In this document: positions 45,684-57,296 of the stretch, in pieces
Position numbering within the stretch: the first letter of the stretch is position 1
Layout: each line of letters opens with the position of its first letter
Source: an uncultured Litoreibacter sp.
Lineage (GTDB): Bacteria > Pseudomonadota > Alphaproteobacteria > Rhodobacterales > Rhodobacteraceae
DNA: 64,000 nucleotides
Direction of reading: 5' to 3'
NCBI GenBank assembly: GCA_947493265.1
Contig: CANLQL010000004.1
Span: forward strand, 558,001-622,000
Made by a program: the position numbers and the translations under genes
The notes under the pieces: model-generated
The model's input: only the letters and a program-made list of their open reading frames with translations
What the model was told of the DNA's origin: nothing
The model's database searches: none

Positions 45684-48600
45684 ATGAATACCCTTACCTT
45701 CCGCCAGCCGCGCCTTGTTGCCTTGATCTTGTTGGTTTTGATCTCGGCTGGATTGTCCTCGTTCTTGTCGCTGGGTCGTCAGGAAGATCCCACGATTACG
45801 AACCTTTTCGCGACCGTGACAACGCAGTTCCCGGGCGCTGATCCAGCGCGGGTTGAAACGCTGGTAACAGCCGAAATCGAAGAAGAACTTCAATCCATCC
45901 CTGAAGTCGATATCATCACCTCCGTATCGCGTTCAGGTGTTTCGGTCGTATCTATCGAACTTTTGCAGACGTTAGACGATGCCACGATCGAACAGATTTG
46001 GTCTGAAGCGCGCGACGCCGTTGAAGCGGCCCGCCGCGCGTTTCCCGCGGGTGTGCAGCCACCTGATTTCAACGCAGAAGGTATTTCCGCATATTCTGCG
46101 GTGATCGCAGTTACAGCCGACCATGACAGCGTTCCGCATACAATCGTCCAAGCCCATGCTGACGCCCTTGCAGACCGGCTTCGTTCGATCCCGTCCACCC
46201 GTTCAGTTGACCTGTTTGGGGAGCCCGAGGATGAAGTTCTGGTCTCTGTCGATGCCCAAGCTGCGGCCGCCCTTGGTTTGACAACACAAGATATCTCAGC
46301 GTTGATCACGGCAGCAGACGGAAAGGTGCAAGCTGGACGCCTACAGTCGACCGGCGTTGATCTGACGATCAACATCTCCGGTGCAATCGAGGCCTTGGAC
46401 CGTATCGGTGACATTGTTGTGCGGCAGAATACAAACGCCACGACCGTAACACTGGCGGACATCGCCACCATCACGCGTGGAATGCGAACGCCCGCTACTG
46501 AAATGGCCATGGCCAACGGCAAACGCGCTGTCCTTGTCGGGGTTCTGGCGCAAGACGGCGTTCAGATTGATCGCTGGATGTCGTTTGTGAACGACGAACT
46601 GGCAGAGGGGCAAAACCAGATACCCGTCGGTCTTTCTGAAACACTGATGTTCGATCAAAGCACGTACACTGCTGACCGTTTGTCAGAGGTCGGGACAAAT
46701 ATGGCGATCGGCGTTTCATTGGTGGTCGCCGTGCTGTTCATCACACTTGGATTGCGTGCAGCGGCGATCGTTGCAGTTGTTTTGCCGGTGGTATCGCTTG
46801 CAACGCTGGCAAGTATGAACTTCATCGGCTTGCCGATCCACCAGATGTCAGTGACAGGTTTGATCGTTGCTTTGGGGCTTCTCGTCGATGCAGCCATCGT
46901 GATGGTGGACGAAGTGCGTCAACGCCTTAGCCGCGGCGTGGACCGCGTCGATGCCGTGGGCGATGCGACCAAACGACTGGCGGCTCCGCTGTTGGCGTCG
47001 ACTGTAACGACTGCATTGTCGTTCACCCCGATGATCCTTTTGCCAGGGCCCGCGGGAGATTTCGTTGGGTCCATCGCGATTGCCGTGGTTTTGATGCTGG
47101 TCTGGTCGCTGTTCGTCGCACTGACAGTGACACCCGCGTTGGCGGGGTGGTTTCTCAAGGCCGGCAAACCGTCCGGTATCCGCCTCCCTGCGCTTGGTCG
47201 CGGTTTTTCTTCGCTGATCGCGCTTTCTGTGCGCAATCCGATCCGGTCCATCGCGTTGGCATTGATCCTGCCGATCCTGGGCTTTGCCGCTTTCCCGACA
47301 CTCACCGCACAATTCTTTCCGGGGGTTGAGCGTGATCAGTTCTATGTCGAAGTCGACATGCCACCCGGGACATCAATCACGGAAACCGCCGCGGTTTCAA
47401 AACAAATCGACATGCGTCTGACCGAGTATGACGGGGTGGACCGCGTGTATTGGTCTATCGGCAAATCCGGTCCCGCTTTCTACTACAATATCACCGGTGG
47501 CAGGTCAGCCGAACCCGCGTACGCGCAAGCAATGGTCAAAACAGAGACTGCTGAAGATGCCGCCGGCATCGTTCCGCAACTTCAAGCCACGCTTGATGCT
47601 GAGTTTGCACAAGCCCGCATCATCGTGCGCGATCTGGTTCAAGGCCCACCTGTGGCAGCCCCCATCGAGGTTCGTCTAGTTGGAGCTGACTTGGCGGTCT
47701 TACGCGATCTTGGAGACGATGCGCGGGCGATTATGGCCGACTTACCGCTTATCACCCAAGTTCGTGCGGGTGTCGTTGGCGGCGCGCCGCAAATCCGCTA
47801 CGAGATTGATGAGCCTTCCGTCCGACTTCTGGGCATGAACCTAACGGATGTCGCATCGCAGCTTGAGGCAGGGCTTGTCGGTGTGACCGGTGGCAGTCTT
47901 GTTGAGGGGACTGATCAGCTGCCGGTGCGCGTGCGCTTCGGCGACGATTTGCGCGGTGATGTTGAACAGATTGCAGATCTCCCCATTCTTGTCCCGAACG
48001 CCGGATCGCTTGCGGCTACAGGAACACTTCCAACCGTGCCCTTCTCGGAGCTTGCGACGCCAATTCTCGAACCCGCTGAAAGCGTAATTACGCGCCGCAA
48101 CGGGGAGCGGATCAACACGATACAGGCGTTCATTGTTCCAGGCGTTTTGCCAGAAGAAGCCCTGCAAGAAACCCTCGCGGCCTTGGAACTTGCCAATTTC
48201 GAAGTGCCGCTCGGATACCGGATAGAATTGGGCGGTGATAGCGATGCGCGGTCTGACACATTGGGCAATCTGCTTGCCTCCGTCGGCCTGATCGTGACCC
48301 TGACAATCGCTGCGATTGTGCTGACGTTCAATTCGTTCCGGTTGACCGTGATCGCGCTTGTCGTGTGCGTCTTGTCTGCAGGTCTATCGATGTTGTCACT
48401 GGCAGTGATGCAGTACCCGTTTGGTATCAACGCAATTATCGGGGTGATCGGATCAATCGGTGTTTCGATAAATGCCGCCATCATCATTCTGACCGGGCTC
48501 AAATCCGATCCCAAGGCTGTTGCGGGGGACACCGACGCCATCGCGCAGGTTGTCACCGGATCCAGTCGCCACATCGTGTCGACGACGATCACCACCTTTG

Positions 48601-48815
48601 GAGGCTTCTTACCGCTTATCCTGGCTGGTGGCGGTTTCTGGCCCCCCTTCGCGGTCGCCATCGCCGGTGGCGTGTTGCTATCTTCAGTTATCTCGTTCTT
48701 CTTCACACCGGCTGCGTTTATGCTGGCATATGCGCGTGCCAAAAAGCCGGACCCGAAGGAACAGGAAAAACCGGAAAATACTGGTGAGCTTGTTGTCCGG
48801 CTGGCGGCAGAATAA
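45684..48815 (+). CDS. RND efflux transporter permease (AcrB-type)
   Basis: Proton-driven efflux pump of 1043 residues with the expected 12 helices and two large periplasmic loops. Motifs include the N-terminal FRQPRLVALILLVL with GRQEDPTI, and the fourth helix VALGLLVDAAIVMVDEVRQRL. At the proton-relay site it has Asp-Ala where many HAE pumps have Asp-Asp. The second half has GVIGSIGVSINAAIIILTGL. The substrate is not predictable. It forms an operon with the adaptor and is likely repressed by the divergent TetR protein. It converges with the LysR gene, 40 bp apart. Confidence 0.92.
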   Translation: MNTLTFRQPRLVALILLVLISAGLSSFLSLGRQEDPTITNLFATVTTQFPGADPARVETLVTAEIEEELQSIPEVDIITSVSRSGVSVVSIELLQTLDDATIEQIWSEARDAVEAARRAFPAGVQPPDFNAEGISAYSAVIAVTADHDSVPHTIVQAHADALADRLRSIPSTRSVDLFGEPEDEVLVSVDAQAAAALGLTTQDISALITAADGKVQAGRLQSTGVDLTINISGAIEALDRIGDIVVRQNTNATTVTLADIATITRGMRTPATEMAMANGKRAVLVGVLAQDGVQIDRWMSFVNDELAEGQNQIPVGLSETLMFDQSTYTADRLSEVGTNMAIGVSLVVAVLFITLGLRAAAIVAVVLPVVSLATLASMNFIGLPIHQMSVTGLIVALGLLVDAAIVMVDEVRQRLSRGVDRVDAVGDATKRLAAPLLASTVTTALSFTPMILLPGPAGDFVGSIAIAVVLMLVWSLFVALTVTPALAGWFLKAGKPSGIRLPALGRGFSSLIALSVRNPIRSIALALILPILGFAAFPTLTAQFFPGVERDQFYVEVDMPPGTSITETAAVSKQIDMRLTEYDGVDRVYWSIGKSGPAFYYNITGGRSAEPAYAQAMVKTETAEDAAGIVPQLQATLDAEFAQARIIVRDLVQGPPVAAPIEVRLVGADLAVLRDLGDDARAIMADLPLITQVRAGVVGGAPQIRYEIDEPSVRLLGMNLTDVASQLEAGLVGVTGGSLVEGTDQLPVRVRFGDDLRGDVEQIADLPILVPNAGSLAATGTLPTVPFSELATPILEPAESVITRRNGERINTIQAFIVPGVLPEEALQETLAALELANFEVPLGYRIELGGDSDARSDTLGNLLASVGLIVTLTIAAIVLTFNSFRLTVIALVVCVLSAGLSMLSLAVMQYPFGINAIIGVIGSIGVSINAAIIILTGLKSDPKAVAGDTDAIAQVVTGSSRHIVSTTITTFGGFLPLILAGGGFWPPFAVAIAGGVLLSSVISFFFTPAAFMLAYARAKKPDPKEQEKPENTGELVVRLAAE

Positions 48816-48855
48816 AGCAGATTAACAATGGAACAGGTTACTTCTGCGGAAGTTG

Positions 48856-49707
48856 CTATTCTTCGATCAAGGCGGTCAAAGCGCTCCATTCTTGCCGAGA
48901 TACCGCATTAGGACCTGCAAGTAGCCAATAGCTTTCGTGGTGCAAGAGCGACCGCTGATCGAGGCGGACCAACTCACCCCTTGCCAAGGCAGAGGCGCAG
49001 AGCGGCAGCGATGCGAGGGCGACACCCAGCCCTGCTTTTGCCGCGCTGAGTGCCGAAATTTGGGTATCAAAACGCAGCCGGGGCACTGGTGTCGTTGGAA
49101 TGTCGTACGCTGATGCCCAGGCGGGCCAACCTGGCCGTGGACCAGCGCAGGCAATCCTTGGCAATTCCGTCCATGTGTCAGCAGTTTGGGTTAAGCTTGG
49201 TGCAGCAACGGGGGCCAATTTTTCCGGATAGAGTCGCGCGCGATACGGATGTGGCCAATCCCCAGTGCCGTAGCGAATACGGATCACGTCATCCTGCGGC
49301 GCGTCATGCGCCCCCAAAACAAGCGTCCGGACCGAAAGCTCGGTCTTCGCGAGAGACTGCAGGTGGGCCAACCGAGGCATCAACCAAAGTTCAATGACTG
49401 ACTGGCTGGCAGAAATGGTCAATCGTTTGTGGCCTGATCCAAAAACCGCTTCCGTACTGTCGCGCAACCCATCTAGCGCTTGGCGGACATGTGGCAGCCA
49501 CGCCTCACCCTCAACGGTCAAATCGATAGTTCGGGCCTTGCGGTCAAACAGAACGATATTCAGGTGCTTTTCTAGTTGGCCGATCCGCTGGCTGACCGCG
49601 GCCTGCGTTAGGCCAATTTCCTTAGAAGCAGCTGTGAAGCTACCCAACCGGGCAGCCGCCTCAAACGCGCGTATCCATTCAAGTGGCGGAAGACGAGGTT
49701 CATTCAT
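48856..49707 (-). CDS. LysR-family transcriptional regulator, probable tmpAB activator
   Basis: A 283-residue LysR-type regulator. HTH about 12-65 (RAFEAAARLGSFTAASKEIGLTQAAVSQRIGQLE); effector-binding domain about 90-280. It lies divergent from the tmpA-tmpB operon with 97 bp between starts and a LysR-like dyad there. A LysR regulator beside tmpAB is the usual arrangement, so it probably responds to 2-trimethylaminoethylphosphonate or a product (inference). Confidence 0.88.
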   Translation of the reverse strand: MNEPRLPPLEWIRAFEAAARLGSFTAASKEIGLTQAAVSQRIGQLEKHLNIVLFDRKARTIDLTVEGEAWLPHVRQALDGLRDSTEAVFGSGHKRLTISASQSVIELWLMPRLAHLQSLAKTELSVRTLVLGAHDAPQDDVIRIRYGTGDWPHPYRARLYPEKLAPVAAPSLTQTADTWTELPRIACAGPRPGWPAWASAYDIPTTPVPRLRFDTQISALSAAKAGLGVALASLPLCASALARGELVRLDQRSLLHHESYWLLAGPNAVSRQEWSALTALIEE

Positions 49708-49741
49708 AAGCCATTCAAAGCCTCAATAGTATTATTCCTAA

Positions 49742-51546
<1,805 letters not shown>

Positions 51547-51800
51547 GGTCCCGGTTCCCCCCGCGCTTTGGGTTCGGCCGTGGTAAGCCATTAGGGAAAA
51601 ACGAAAGCGGCGCGGATTTTCCCCCGTCGCCTCAGTCTCCGGCTCCGCAACGCGCATCGCCAGCACGACAAAAAACCCATAGCGAGACGTTGGCGGTGTT
51701 TTCGCTGAACTGACAGCAGGTGAGTCCGGATTTTGCGAGCATTTCATAGAACCGGCAAAGACCCCCACTTGCCCGGTCGCTCATGTGACTTAGTTTACAT
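51547..51800. other. Non-coding stretch after tmpB
   Basis: No gene supported. The strand opposite to tmpB has a short open segment with proline- and arginine-rich content, but it has no homology that I can see and overlaps tmpB and the kinase gene. Confidence 0.5.
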
Positions 51801-51821
51801 TGAAATTCTTTGCCAATTTCA
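51801..51821. promoter_or_regulatory. Inverted repeat upstream of the histidine kinase
   Basis: TGAAATT and AATTTCA form a perfect 7-bp dyad with a 7-nt spacer, 40 bp before the kinase start. It is a candidate operator; the binding factor is unknown. Confidence 0.45.
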
Positions 51822-51860
51822 GGTTCAGGTTTGCGCTGAATACTTTTAAGGGGACACGGG

Positions 51861-53162
51861 ATGCGAAAATCTGAAACCAATCTCTCAAGTACCGCACTTC
51901 TGGGTGAACTGGCAGATGGCGTGGGCGGGGAGATTGGGACAGTTTTTCTTGAGCGCGTTGTCAATGCATTGCGCCAGGCGATGGACGCGCATTTGGTTCT
52001 GATAACCGTTGGCGACGGGCTGCCTGCCAGCCGCGCCGAGGCGACATATGCGCTTCGAAACGGGCTTGCGGATAGCGACGTCGCATACAGCTTAGCGGGC
52101 ACCCCATGTGAATGTGTATATCGTGGCGAAACCTTCACTGTTCCAAGTGCCTTGGCAAAACGTTTCCCACGGGAAAAAGGGTGGGAAGGGTATATCGGCG
52201 TGCCGATCCGTGATCGCAATCAGATCGTTGTCGGAAATTTTGCCGTTTTCTCAGAAGCCCCAATCAACAAGCCTGATTTGGCCACGCAGATCGTCAAGAT
52301 TTTCGGCGCCCGGATCGAGGCGGAAATGCAATATCGCACGCTAATCGAAGAACGAGACTTCCTGATCGAGAACTTGCAGTCAGCCAATGAGTCCATTGAG
52401 GTCCGAAACAAGGCGTTGCACGACGCAAATCAATTCAAGACAAGTATTCTGGGGATGGTTGCTCATGATTTACGAAACCCTCTTGCGGCGATAATCGCGA
52501 AAGCTGAACTATTGCAGGCGCGAATACACAACAAATCGCTTGATCCAAAAAAAGCTGACACTGATCTGGAAAAGATCACCAATAACGCAGAGCGGCTTTC
52601 AGAAATCATATCATCAACGCTCCTTCGGTGCCGCACGGACAGCGCCAGTTTGCAACTGTGTCGCACCAAGACTGATGTGGAACGACTGGTACGCCAGGCA
52701 ATTGAAAGTAACGCCGAAGGGGCGCGGCAAAAGGTTATCGATATTGCGCTGACATCAGCCAGCGACTGCACTGCGTTTCTTGACGAGAGCCTGTGCCTTG
52801 AGGCGATAGATAATCTGATCAGCAACGCGCTAAAATACTCGTTCTCCGGGGCGAACATCAGAGTAAACATTGAAAGCGACAGCGAATTTGTTGTGGTTGC
52901 GGTTCGTGATCAGGGCCAGGGCATGACAGAGGACGATTTGAAACGCGCTTTTGGTGCATTTCAGGTCTTGTCGGCAAAACCAACTGGCGGCGAAAGTTCA
53001 ACCGGGCTTGGTCTTTGCAATGTTCGCCAAATCGCACGTGCACATGGCGGGGAAGTTACCGCAAAAAGTGAAGGGCCTGGAAAGGGCTCCGTCTTTTCGC
53101 TCCGGCTTCCCAAAAGCGATTTGGTCATACAGGATACTGAACCGCAGAGCTTACAGGGGTGA
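51861..53162 (+). CDS. Orphan GAF-domain sensor histidine kinase
   Basis: Soluble 433-residue kinase. GAF-type sensor about 20-160 (segment GWEGYIGVPIRDRNQIVVGNFAVFSE), coiled linker about 160-190, DHp domain with phospho-acceptor His202 in VAHDLRNPL, and HATPase about 310-425 (N box DNLISNALKYS, G1 VRDQGQGM, G2 STGLGLCNV). There is no receiver domain and no response regulator gene beside it. There are no membrane helices, so it senses a cytoplasmic cue. AAGGGGA precedes ATG 51861. It lies between tmpAB and a BCCT-like carrier gene. Confidence 0.9.
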   Translation: MRKSETNLSSTALLGELADGVGGEIGTVFLERVVNALRQAMDAHLVLITVGDGLPASRAEATYALRNGLADSDVAYSLAGTPCECVYRGETFTVPSALAKRFPREKGWEGYIGVPIRDRNQIVVGNFAVFSEAPINKPDLATQIVKIFGARIEAEMQYRTLIEERDFLIENLQSANESIEVRNKALHDANQFKTSILGMVAHDLRNPLAAIIAKAELLQARIHNKSLDPKKADTDLEKITNNAERLSEIISSTLLRCRTDSASLQLCRTKTDVERLVRQAIESNAEGARQKVIDIALTSASDCTAFLDESLCLEAIDNLISNALKYSFSGANIRVNIESDSEFVVVAVRDQGQGMTEDDLKRAFGAFQVLSAKPTGGESSTGLGLCNVRQIARAHGGEVTAKSEGPGKGSVFSLRLPKSDLVIQDTEPQSLQG

Positions 53163-53398
53163 TCCCAAGATACAGATCGCACCTGCCCGGTCTGTCCAAA
53201 CTAAAACAAACTCAGCTTCTAAATCCTTGCCAGTTATCGGCGAAGGATAATGGCCCCGTGGACGCCGTTCTTCAGCAATCTGGACGAGTACGACCTGGAA
53301 AATAAGCCTCCGGGATTAGCCGACCAAATACCCGCACAGAATAACTCTAGGGAATTATCGAACCAGCCCTTACAACTTAGAAAAACCAAGGGGGAAAA

Positions 53399-54583
53399 AT
53401 GTTAACTTCAATCATCTCATTCGGGGTCATTCTCGCATTTGCTCTGGTGATCATTTGCGTCGTCAAGTGGTGGAACCTTCCGCTGACTGGCGTCACGCCT
53501 GTGCCACTGTTCACGTTCATCGCGATCCTGTTCACATCGGGTCTGGACGTTGGACTGATCATGTTCCCGCTTGCGTTCGACTACCCTCTTTACGCTGATA
53601 CCGCGGCAGAACCAGCCTACGCCTTCACCAATCCCTTGGCCCTTGAATTCGGGTTCTGGGGCTTTTTGATCTGGGCCTTCTATTTCCTGACGACGTTCTA
53701 TTTCTGCGCGATTGAACCGCGCGTGGGCTTCTTCAAAATCCCGGCTGTTAAGCTTCTGAATAACATCGTGATCATTACAACCTGTGCCTTCACAGGGGCC
53801 TTGTTCCTGATCTATATGCCGTACTACATCGCAGAGGTTGGCGATGGTGAGACCATTCTACCGGTGTTCTACCTGATCTGCTTTCTCGTCATTTTGGTTG
53901 CGGCTTTCAGCTCGACGGACTTGAAATTCGTGAAGCTGCTTTCGGTCAGTTCCACCGTCCTGTTCCTCTTGTTGATCGCTTACATGTTCCTGAATGCAGG
54001 GATGAGTTTGGGCGACTTGGCCTCCACTTCTAGTAACATTGGTGGCTATTTCGCTAATATTCACAAGTTCATCATTCCGCTTACTGACTACCACGAATTC
54101 TATCTCTTCTGGTGGTTTGCATGGTCGATCATGATCGGACAATTCGTCAGTCGCTTTGTTGGGGGGCTGAAAACATGGCAGCTGCTTGCATCATTGCTGG
54201 TGTTCCCATCCATCCCATTGGCGCTGTGGTTTTCGGTTCTCTACTATTACCACCTCAACGGGATCGGCACGGCAGGACTGCCAAATTGGGCCATGACAAT
54301 TGTCGGGATCGTGTTTGTGATCAACTCGTTTGATTCACTTATCCGGCTCTACACTGACAACCTGAACCTCACCACGGAACGCTTTGGCACCGCATCATAC
54401 GTCCTGGCGAATGCGATCGGTCTCTTTGTTCTGACACTGCTGTTTCAAAGCCAATGGCTGCAAATCCAGTGGGTCGGTACGATTGTTATCGGTATCTATC
54501 TGATGGCGTTGGCGTATATGTTCTTTGCCAAACGGGAAAAGCTGTCCAACCTCGACGGCAATCCTGCGGTCGCAGCAGAGTAA
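53399..54583 (+). CDS. Divergent, short BCCT-like transporter
   Basis: Inner-membrane protein of 394 residues with about ten helices. The segment LFWWFAWSIMIGQFVSRFVGG matches the W-W-x-A-W-S core of the betaine/carnitine/choline transporter family. An earlier region with TSGLDVGLIMFP and AEPAYAFTNPLALEFGFWGFLIWAFY matches the GIGLMFWGVAEP part and the next helix. It is about 100 residues shorter than usual BCCT proteins and lacks their long termini. The proximity to tmpAB suggests transport of a quaternary ammonium compound, which is inference. The gap from the kinase stop to this start (53163-53398) holds no other gene; AAGGGGG precedes the ATG. Confidence 0.7.
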   Translation: MLTSIISFGVILAFALVIICVVKWWNLPLTGVTPVPLFTFIAILFTSGLDVGLIMFPLAFDYPLYADTAAEPAYAFTNPLALEFGFWGFLIWAFYFLTTFYFCAIEPRVGFFKIPAVKLLNNIVIITTCAFTGALFLIYMPYYIAEVGDGETILPVFYLICFLVILVAAFSSTDLKFVKLLSVSSTVLFLLLIAYMFLNAGMSLGDLASTSSNIGGYFANIHKFIIPLTDYHEFYLFWWFAWSIMIGQFVSRFVGGLKTWQLLASLLVFPSIPLALWFSVLYYYHLNGIGTAGLPNWAMTIVGIVFVINSFDSLIRLYTDNLNLTTERFGTASYVLANAIGLFVLTLLFQSQWLQIQWVGTIVIGIYLMALAYMFFAKREKLSNLDGNPAVAAE

Positions 54584-54600
54584 TCGTTGCCGAACAAATA

Positions 54601-54629
54601 TGGACCTGTCGGCGAGCTCGGCAGGTCCA
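54601..54629 (+). terminator. Hairpin after the BCCT-like gene
   Basis: TGGACCTG and CAGGTCCA form a perfect 8-bp stem around a GC-rich 13-nt loop, 18 bp after the stop. There is no clear T-run. It probably ends transcription from the left and possibly that of the convergent gene. Confidence 0.55.
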
Positions 54630-54669
54630 ACTCAAGCGTTTTGGAAAGGAAGGTTTCAGCCTCGGCCTT

Positions 54670-55527
54670 TTAATCAGACCGAGCTTTGTGCTTGCTTGGG
54701 TCAGCAACGGGTATCTCGTATCTCAACGAGACTTCCTTGCCCGAAACATTGGCTGAAATGACCAAGTCCCACCAACTGCTTTGTTCGTCTTCGGACCAAG
54801 ACGTCGGCGGGCTAGTTTGCGGAATCTCCACGAAAATCTTGGTCCTGCCAGAACGGACTTCTTCAACATGACCTGGCAACCTGAGGTCAACGACCTTCTC
54901 AAACGCGGTCCCGTCATTCTCTTCTCTGCGAATAACTTTGAAATGTTCCAATCGGACATCGATGCGCTCTGGGTCAAGCTCGGCCGTGGTTACCATCAGC
55001 GCGGAAAAATTTGAACCAATCCAAGCAGGACGTGTTTCGTTGGTAAGCAAAAAATGCTTTTCTAAACGCAACGTCCTCCAGGCGATGTATGTGTTTTTCC
55101 CGAAGTAAATCGCTGCGATGATTGGAATGATATTTAGCAGGACCCAAAGGTTGCCCTCTGGCAGTCCCTCAAACAGAGTTGCCACGCCGAAGACAGCAAA
55201 CATGGCCAAAACGATTGCAAATGCGAGGGTTCCCCAGAACTCCGATTTACTTCGTGATGTCATGTGGTCGGATCGCCACCGCGCATCCCACATCCATGGC
55301 TGGTCGGAATATTTTGCAACAGATGCGCGGCGAAAGCGGTCCTCTCGATAAGTCAGAAAGCAAAGCCCCAAAACACCTGCAAAGATTGTGCCGAATAGAA
55401 GGAGGAATGGGAAAACCCACCAGCTGAACTGCTGATTGGAAACTGCTCCGATCATGATTGCAATCAGGCAAAACGTGCCAATCGCGATTACTGCATTGCT
55501 TCCAATTCGGGGGCGGACAAACTTCAT
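54670..55527 (-). CDS. Hypothetical membrane protein (four helices)
   Basis: 285 residues, no recognised family. Two helix pairs (about 12-60 and 110-155) precede a C-terminal soluble region (about 165-280) of alternating strands, perhaps an Ig-like cytoplasmic or periplasmic domain. The start at 55527 lies 107 bp downstream of the stop of the Slam-like gene on the same strand, so joint transcription is possible. No catalytic motif is seen. Confidence 0.65.
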   Translation of the reverse strand: MKFVRPRIGSNAVIAIGTFCLIAIMIGAVSNQQFSWWVFPFLLLFGTIFAGVLGLCFLTYREDRFRRASVAKYSDQPWMWDARWRSDHMTSRSKSEFWGTLAFAIVLAMFAVFGVATLFEGLPEGNLWVLLNIIPIIAAIYFGKNTYIAWRTLRLEKHFLLTNETRPAWIGSNFSALMVTTAELDPERIDVRLEHFKVIRREENDGTAFEKVVDLRLPGHVEEVRSGRTKIFVEIPQTSPPTSWSEDEQSSWWDLVISANVSGKEVSLRYEIPVADPSKHKARSD

Positions 55528-55633
55528 TTGAACTTCCTCAAGAAGCAGTTGCGATGTCTCAGCTTGATATTGGGGTTTCAGCCAACGGGCAACTGATCAA
55601 AAACGGCCGCGCGATATCCTTCGCGGGTTCGCG

Positions 55634-57025
55634 TCAAAAGTTGGATTGCACACCTAGCCGCCCCGTAACTTCCAAGGTGGAATATCGCGTGACATTTGAA
55701 TTCGTTCGCGTAACCGAAACCGACCAATTTGGCGAAAATCCGAAGTAAGAAACTTGTTCAAGTGTCGCAGATACACCGACACTGACATACCGATCTCGGC
55801 GACCGTCCAGAGAAAGGGAGAACTCATCGTAAGTTTTCTTGCCAGCAGTAAGGGAAGCCGAAACCTTATTCCCCAAGATCGTTCGAGCCAGATCATAGCT
55901 AAGCGTTGCGCGATGGTCGGTAAACGTGTTCGTAGCAGTGTCAGCCCTATTTTGCCTAGAATTTAGCGACAGCCGTACGACATTCTGATTTTCAAGGCGC
56001 CGGGCGTAGTTCGCTTGTAGATCGATAACTTTGGTATCCGGTTGGTCAGCTCTCAAGCCTTCCTGATCTTCAGCGGACAACTGAAGGGACGCTGATGCAG
56101 ATTGCCCAAGACGAAAACCTTGCGACAACGCCAGCTTTTGATAGCGCCACAAAGGGTCGCCCCCATACCAGACTTGACCGGCATGAAGCGAAATCCCAGA
56201 CGGGCCAAACCCCTCAAACAATGCGCGCTGATGGGACAATGAGACCTCTGCCAGACCAAGCGCGTAGTCACGCCCGGAAATACCTGGAGCCGCTTCTCTT
56301 GAGGAGGAAGACAGCGCGTATGTGCGACCGAACAGATACAATCCGGCATAGGTTGCATGGGTAGGTCCCTGCGAGAGGCGGTATGACACATCAACATCGC
56401 CAGCGTATTCGACACCCGACAAAGATCTGCTGCTTGGGTCAAATATGAAATCGAATTCCCCAAGTGAAAATGTGCTGTCTTCGGTTCCACCATTGATGTT
56501 GTTTGATGGCGCGATAGAAAAGCCAAGCTTTATCGAAAGCGGATTCTTCTGGCGAATTGCCTGGAATTCGCGCGCGACGACAGCAACCTCTTCCGGCGTA
56601 TCTGTGTGATTGGCCCCCCGCCGCAACCACCACTCTGCCCTTGTGAATTGGCCTAGGTTAAATTTGGCAGCAGCCGCAAGCCGGGAGGCTTGCAATTTTT
56701 CTTCATCTGTCCGCGCCGCTCGATACGCACGTTTTGCGCTGGCGGCAGCGGCGCTATCCTGCCCCAACTCGGTCTGTGCTTGAGACAGGATGAATAGCGT
56801 TGGAAAGTCATTCGGCGTCTTGGACAGAATTTCTTGTGCCAATCTTGTCGTTAGGGCTGGGTCGCCATCGATGAGGGCTTGGCTTGCCGCATCGCGCTGG
56901 GTTTCTACCGTTTGCGAAACACTTGGCGAGGTGCTTGCAAGAAGACACACAATAATCGTTAGCGTCCGGAACAGAGACTTCGGATTTCGTAGAATTTCTG
57001 AACCCGTGATTTTTCCAAGCATCAT
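55634..57025 (-). CDS. Slam-type surface lipoprotein assembly modifier (DUF560)
   Basis: Outer-membrane protein of 463 residues. Signal segment about 20-40, TPR-like N-terminal domain about 45-155 (LIDGDPALTTRLAQEILSKTPNDFPTLF), and a C-terminal beta barrel about 165-463 that opens with LGFSIAPSNNINGG, the region characteristic of Slam proteins, and ends in Phe. Slams move lipoproteins or hemophilins to the cell surface. The divergent CAP-domain lipoprotein gene is a candidate client. Confidence 0.82.
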   Translation of the reverse strand: MMLGKITGSEILRNPKSLFRTLTIIVCLLASTSPSVSQTVETQRDAASQALIDGDPALTTRLAQEILSKTPNDFPTLFILSQAQTELGQDSAAAASAKRAYRAARTDEEKLQASRLAAAAKFNLGQFTRAEWWLRRGANHTDTPEEVAVVAREFQAIRQKNPLSIKLGFSIAPSNNINGGTEDSTFSLGEFDFIFDPSSRSLSGVEYAGDVDVSYRLSQGPTHATYAGLYLFGRTYALSSSSREAAPGISGRDYALGLAEVSLSHQRALFEGFGPSGISLHAGQVWYGGDPLWRYQKLALSQGFRLGQSASASLQLSAEDQEGLRADQPDTKVIDLQANYARRLENQNVVRLSLNSRQNRADTATNTFTDHRATLSYDLARTILGNKVSASLTAGKKTYDEFSLSLDGRRDRYVSVGVSATLEQVSYFGFSPNWSVSVTRTNSNVTRYSTLEVTGRLGVQSNF

Positions 57026-57296
57026 CTTTTGTCAGCTCTTCTCCAATGAAATTTCGCAGACATTCGGCCTCAACCACGTGTGGAGCAAGCGCCGCGCTGT
57101 AATCTAGGATCGTTAGCGCGGGTCTCCGCTCAATTTACAGTCTAAGGAGCATCGAAGTGCGGTGACTTGCCGACACCTTTCGATAGATGAGCATTTTACC
57201 GCTGCCAACATAGGCTATTATTTTCAAGTGTTTACGGCGGTGATGGCTTGCGACTAGGAGTCGATTAACTTGAAAAACTTCTTGGAGGACACCCCA

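Noticed and set aside
47915-48889. Minus-strand open frame of 324 codons opposite the RND permease end
   Set aside because: It is a shadow of the pump gene and overlaps the LysR stop. No family features.
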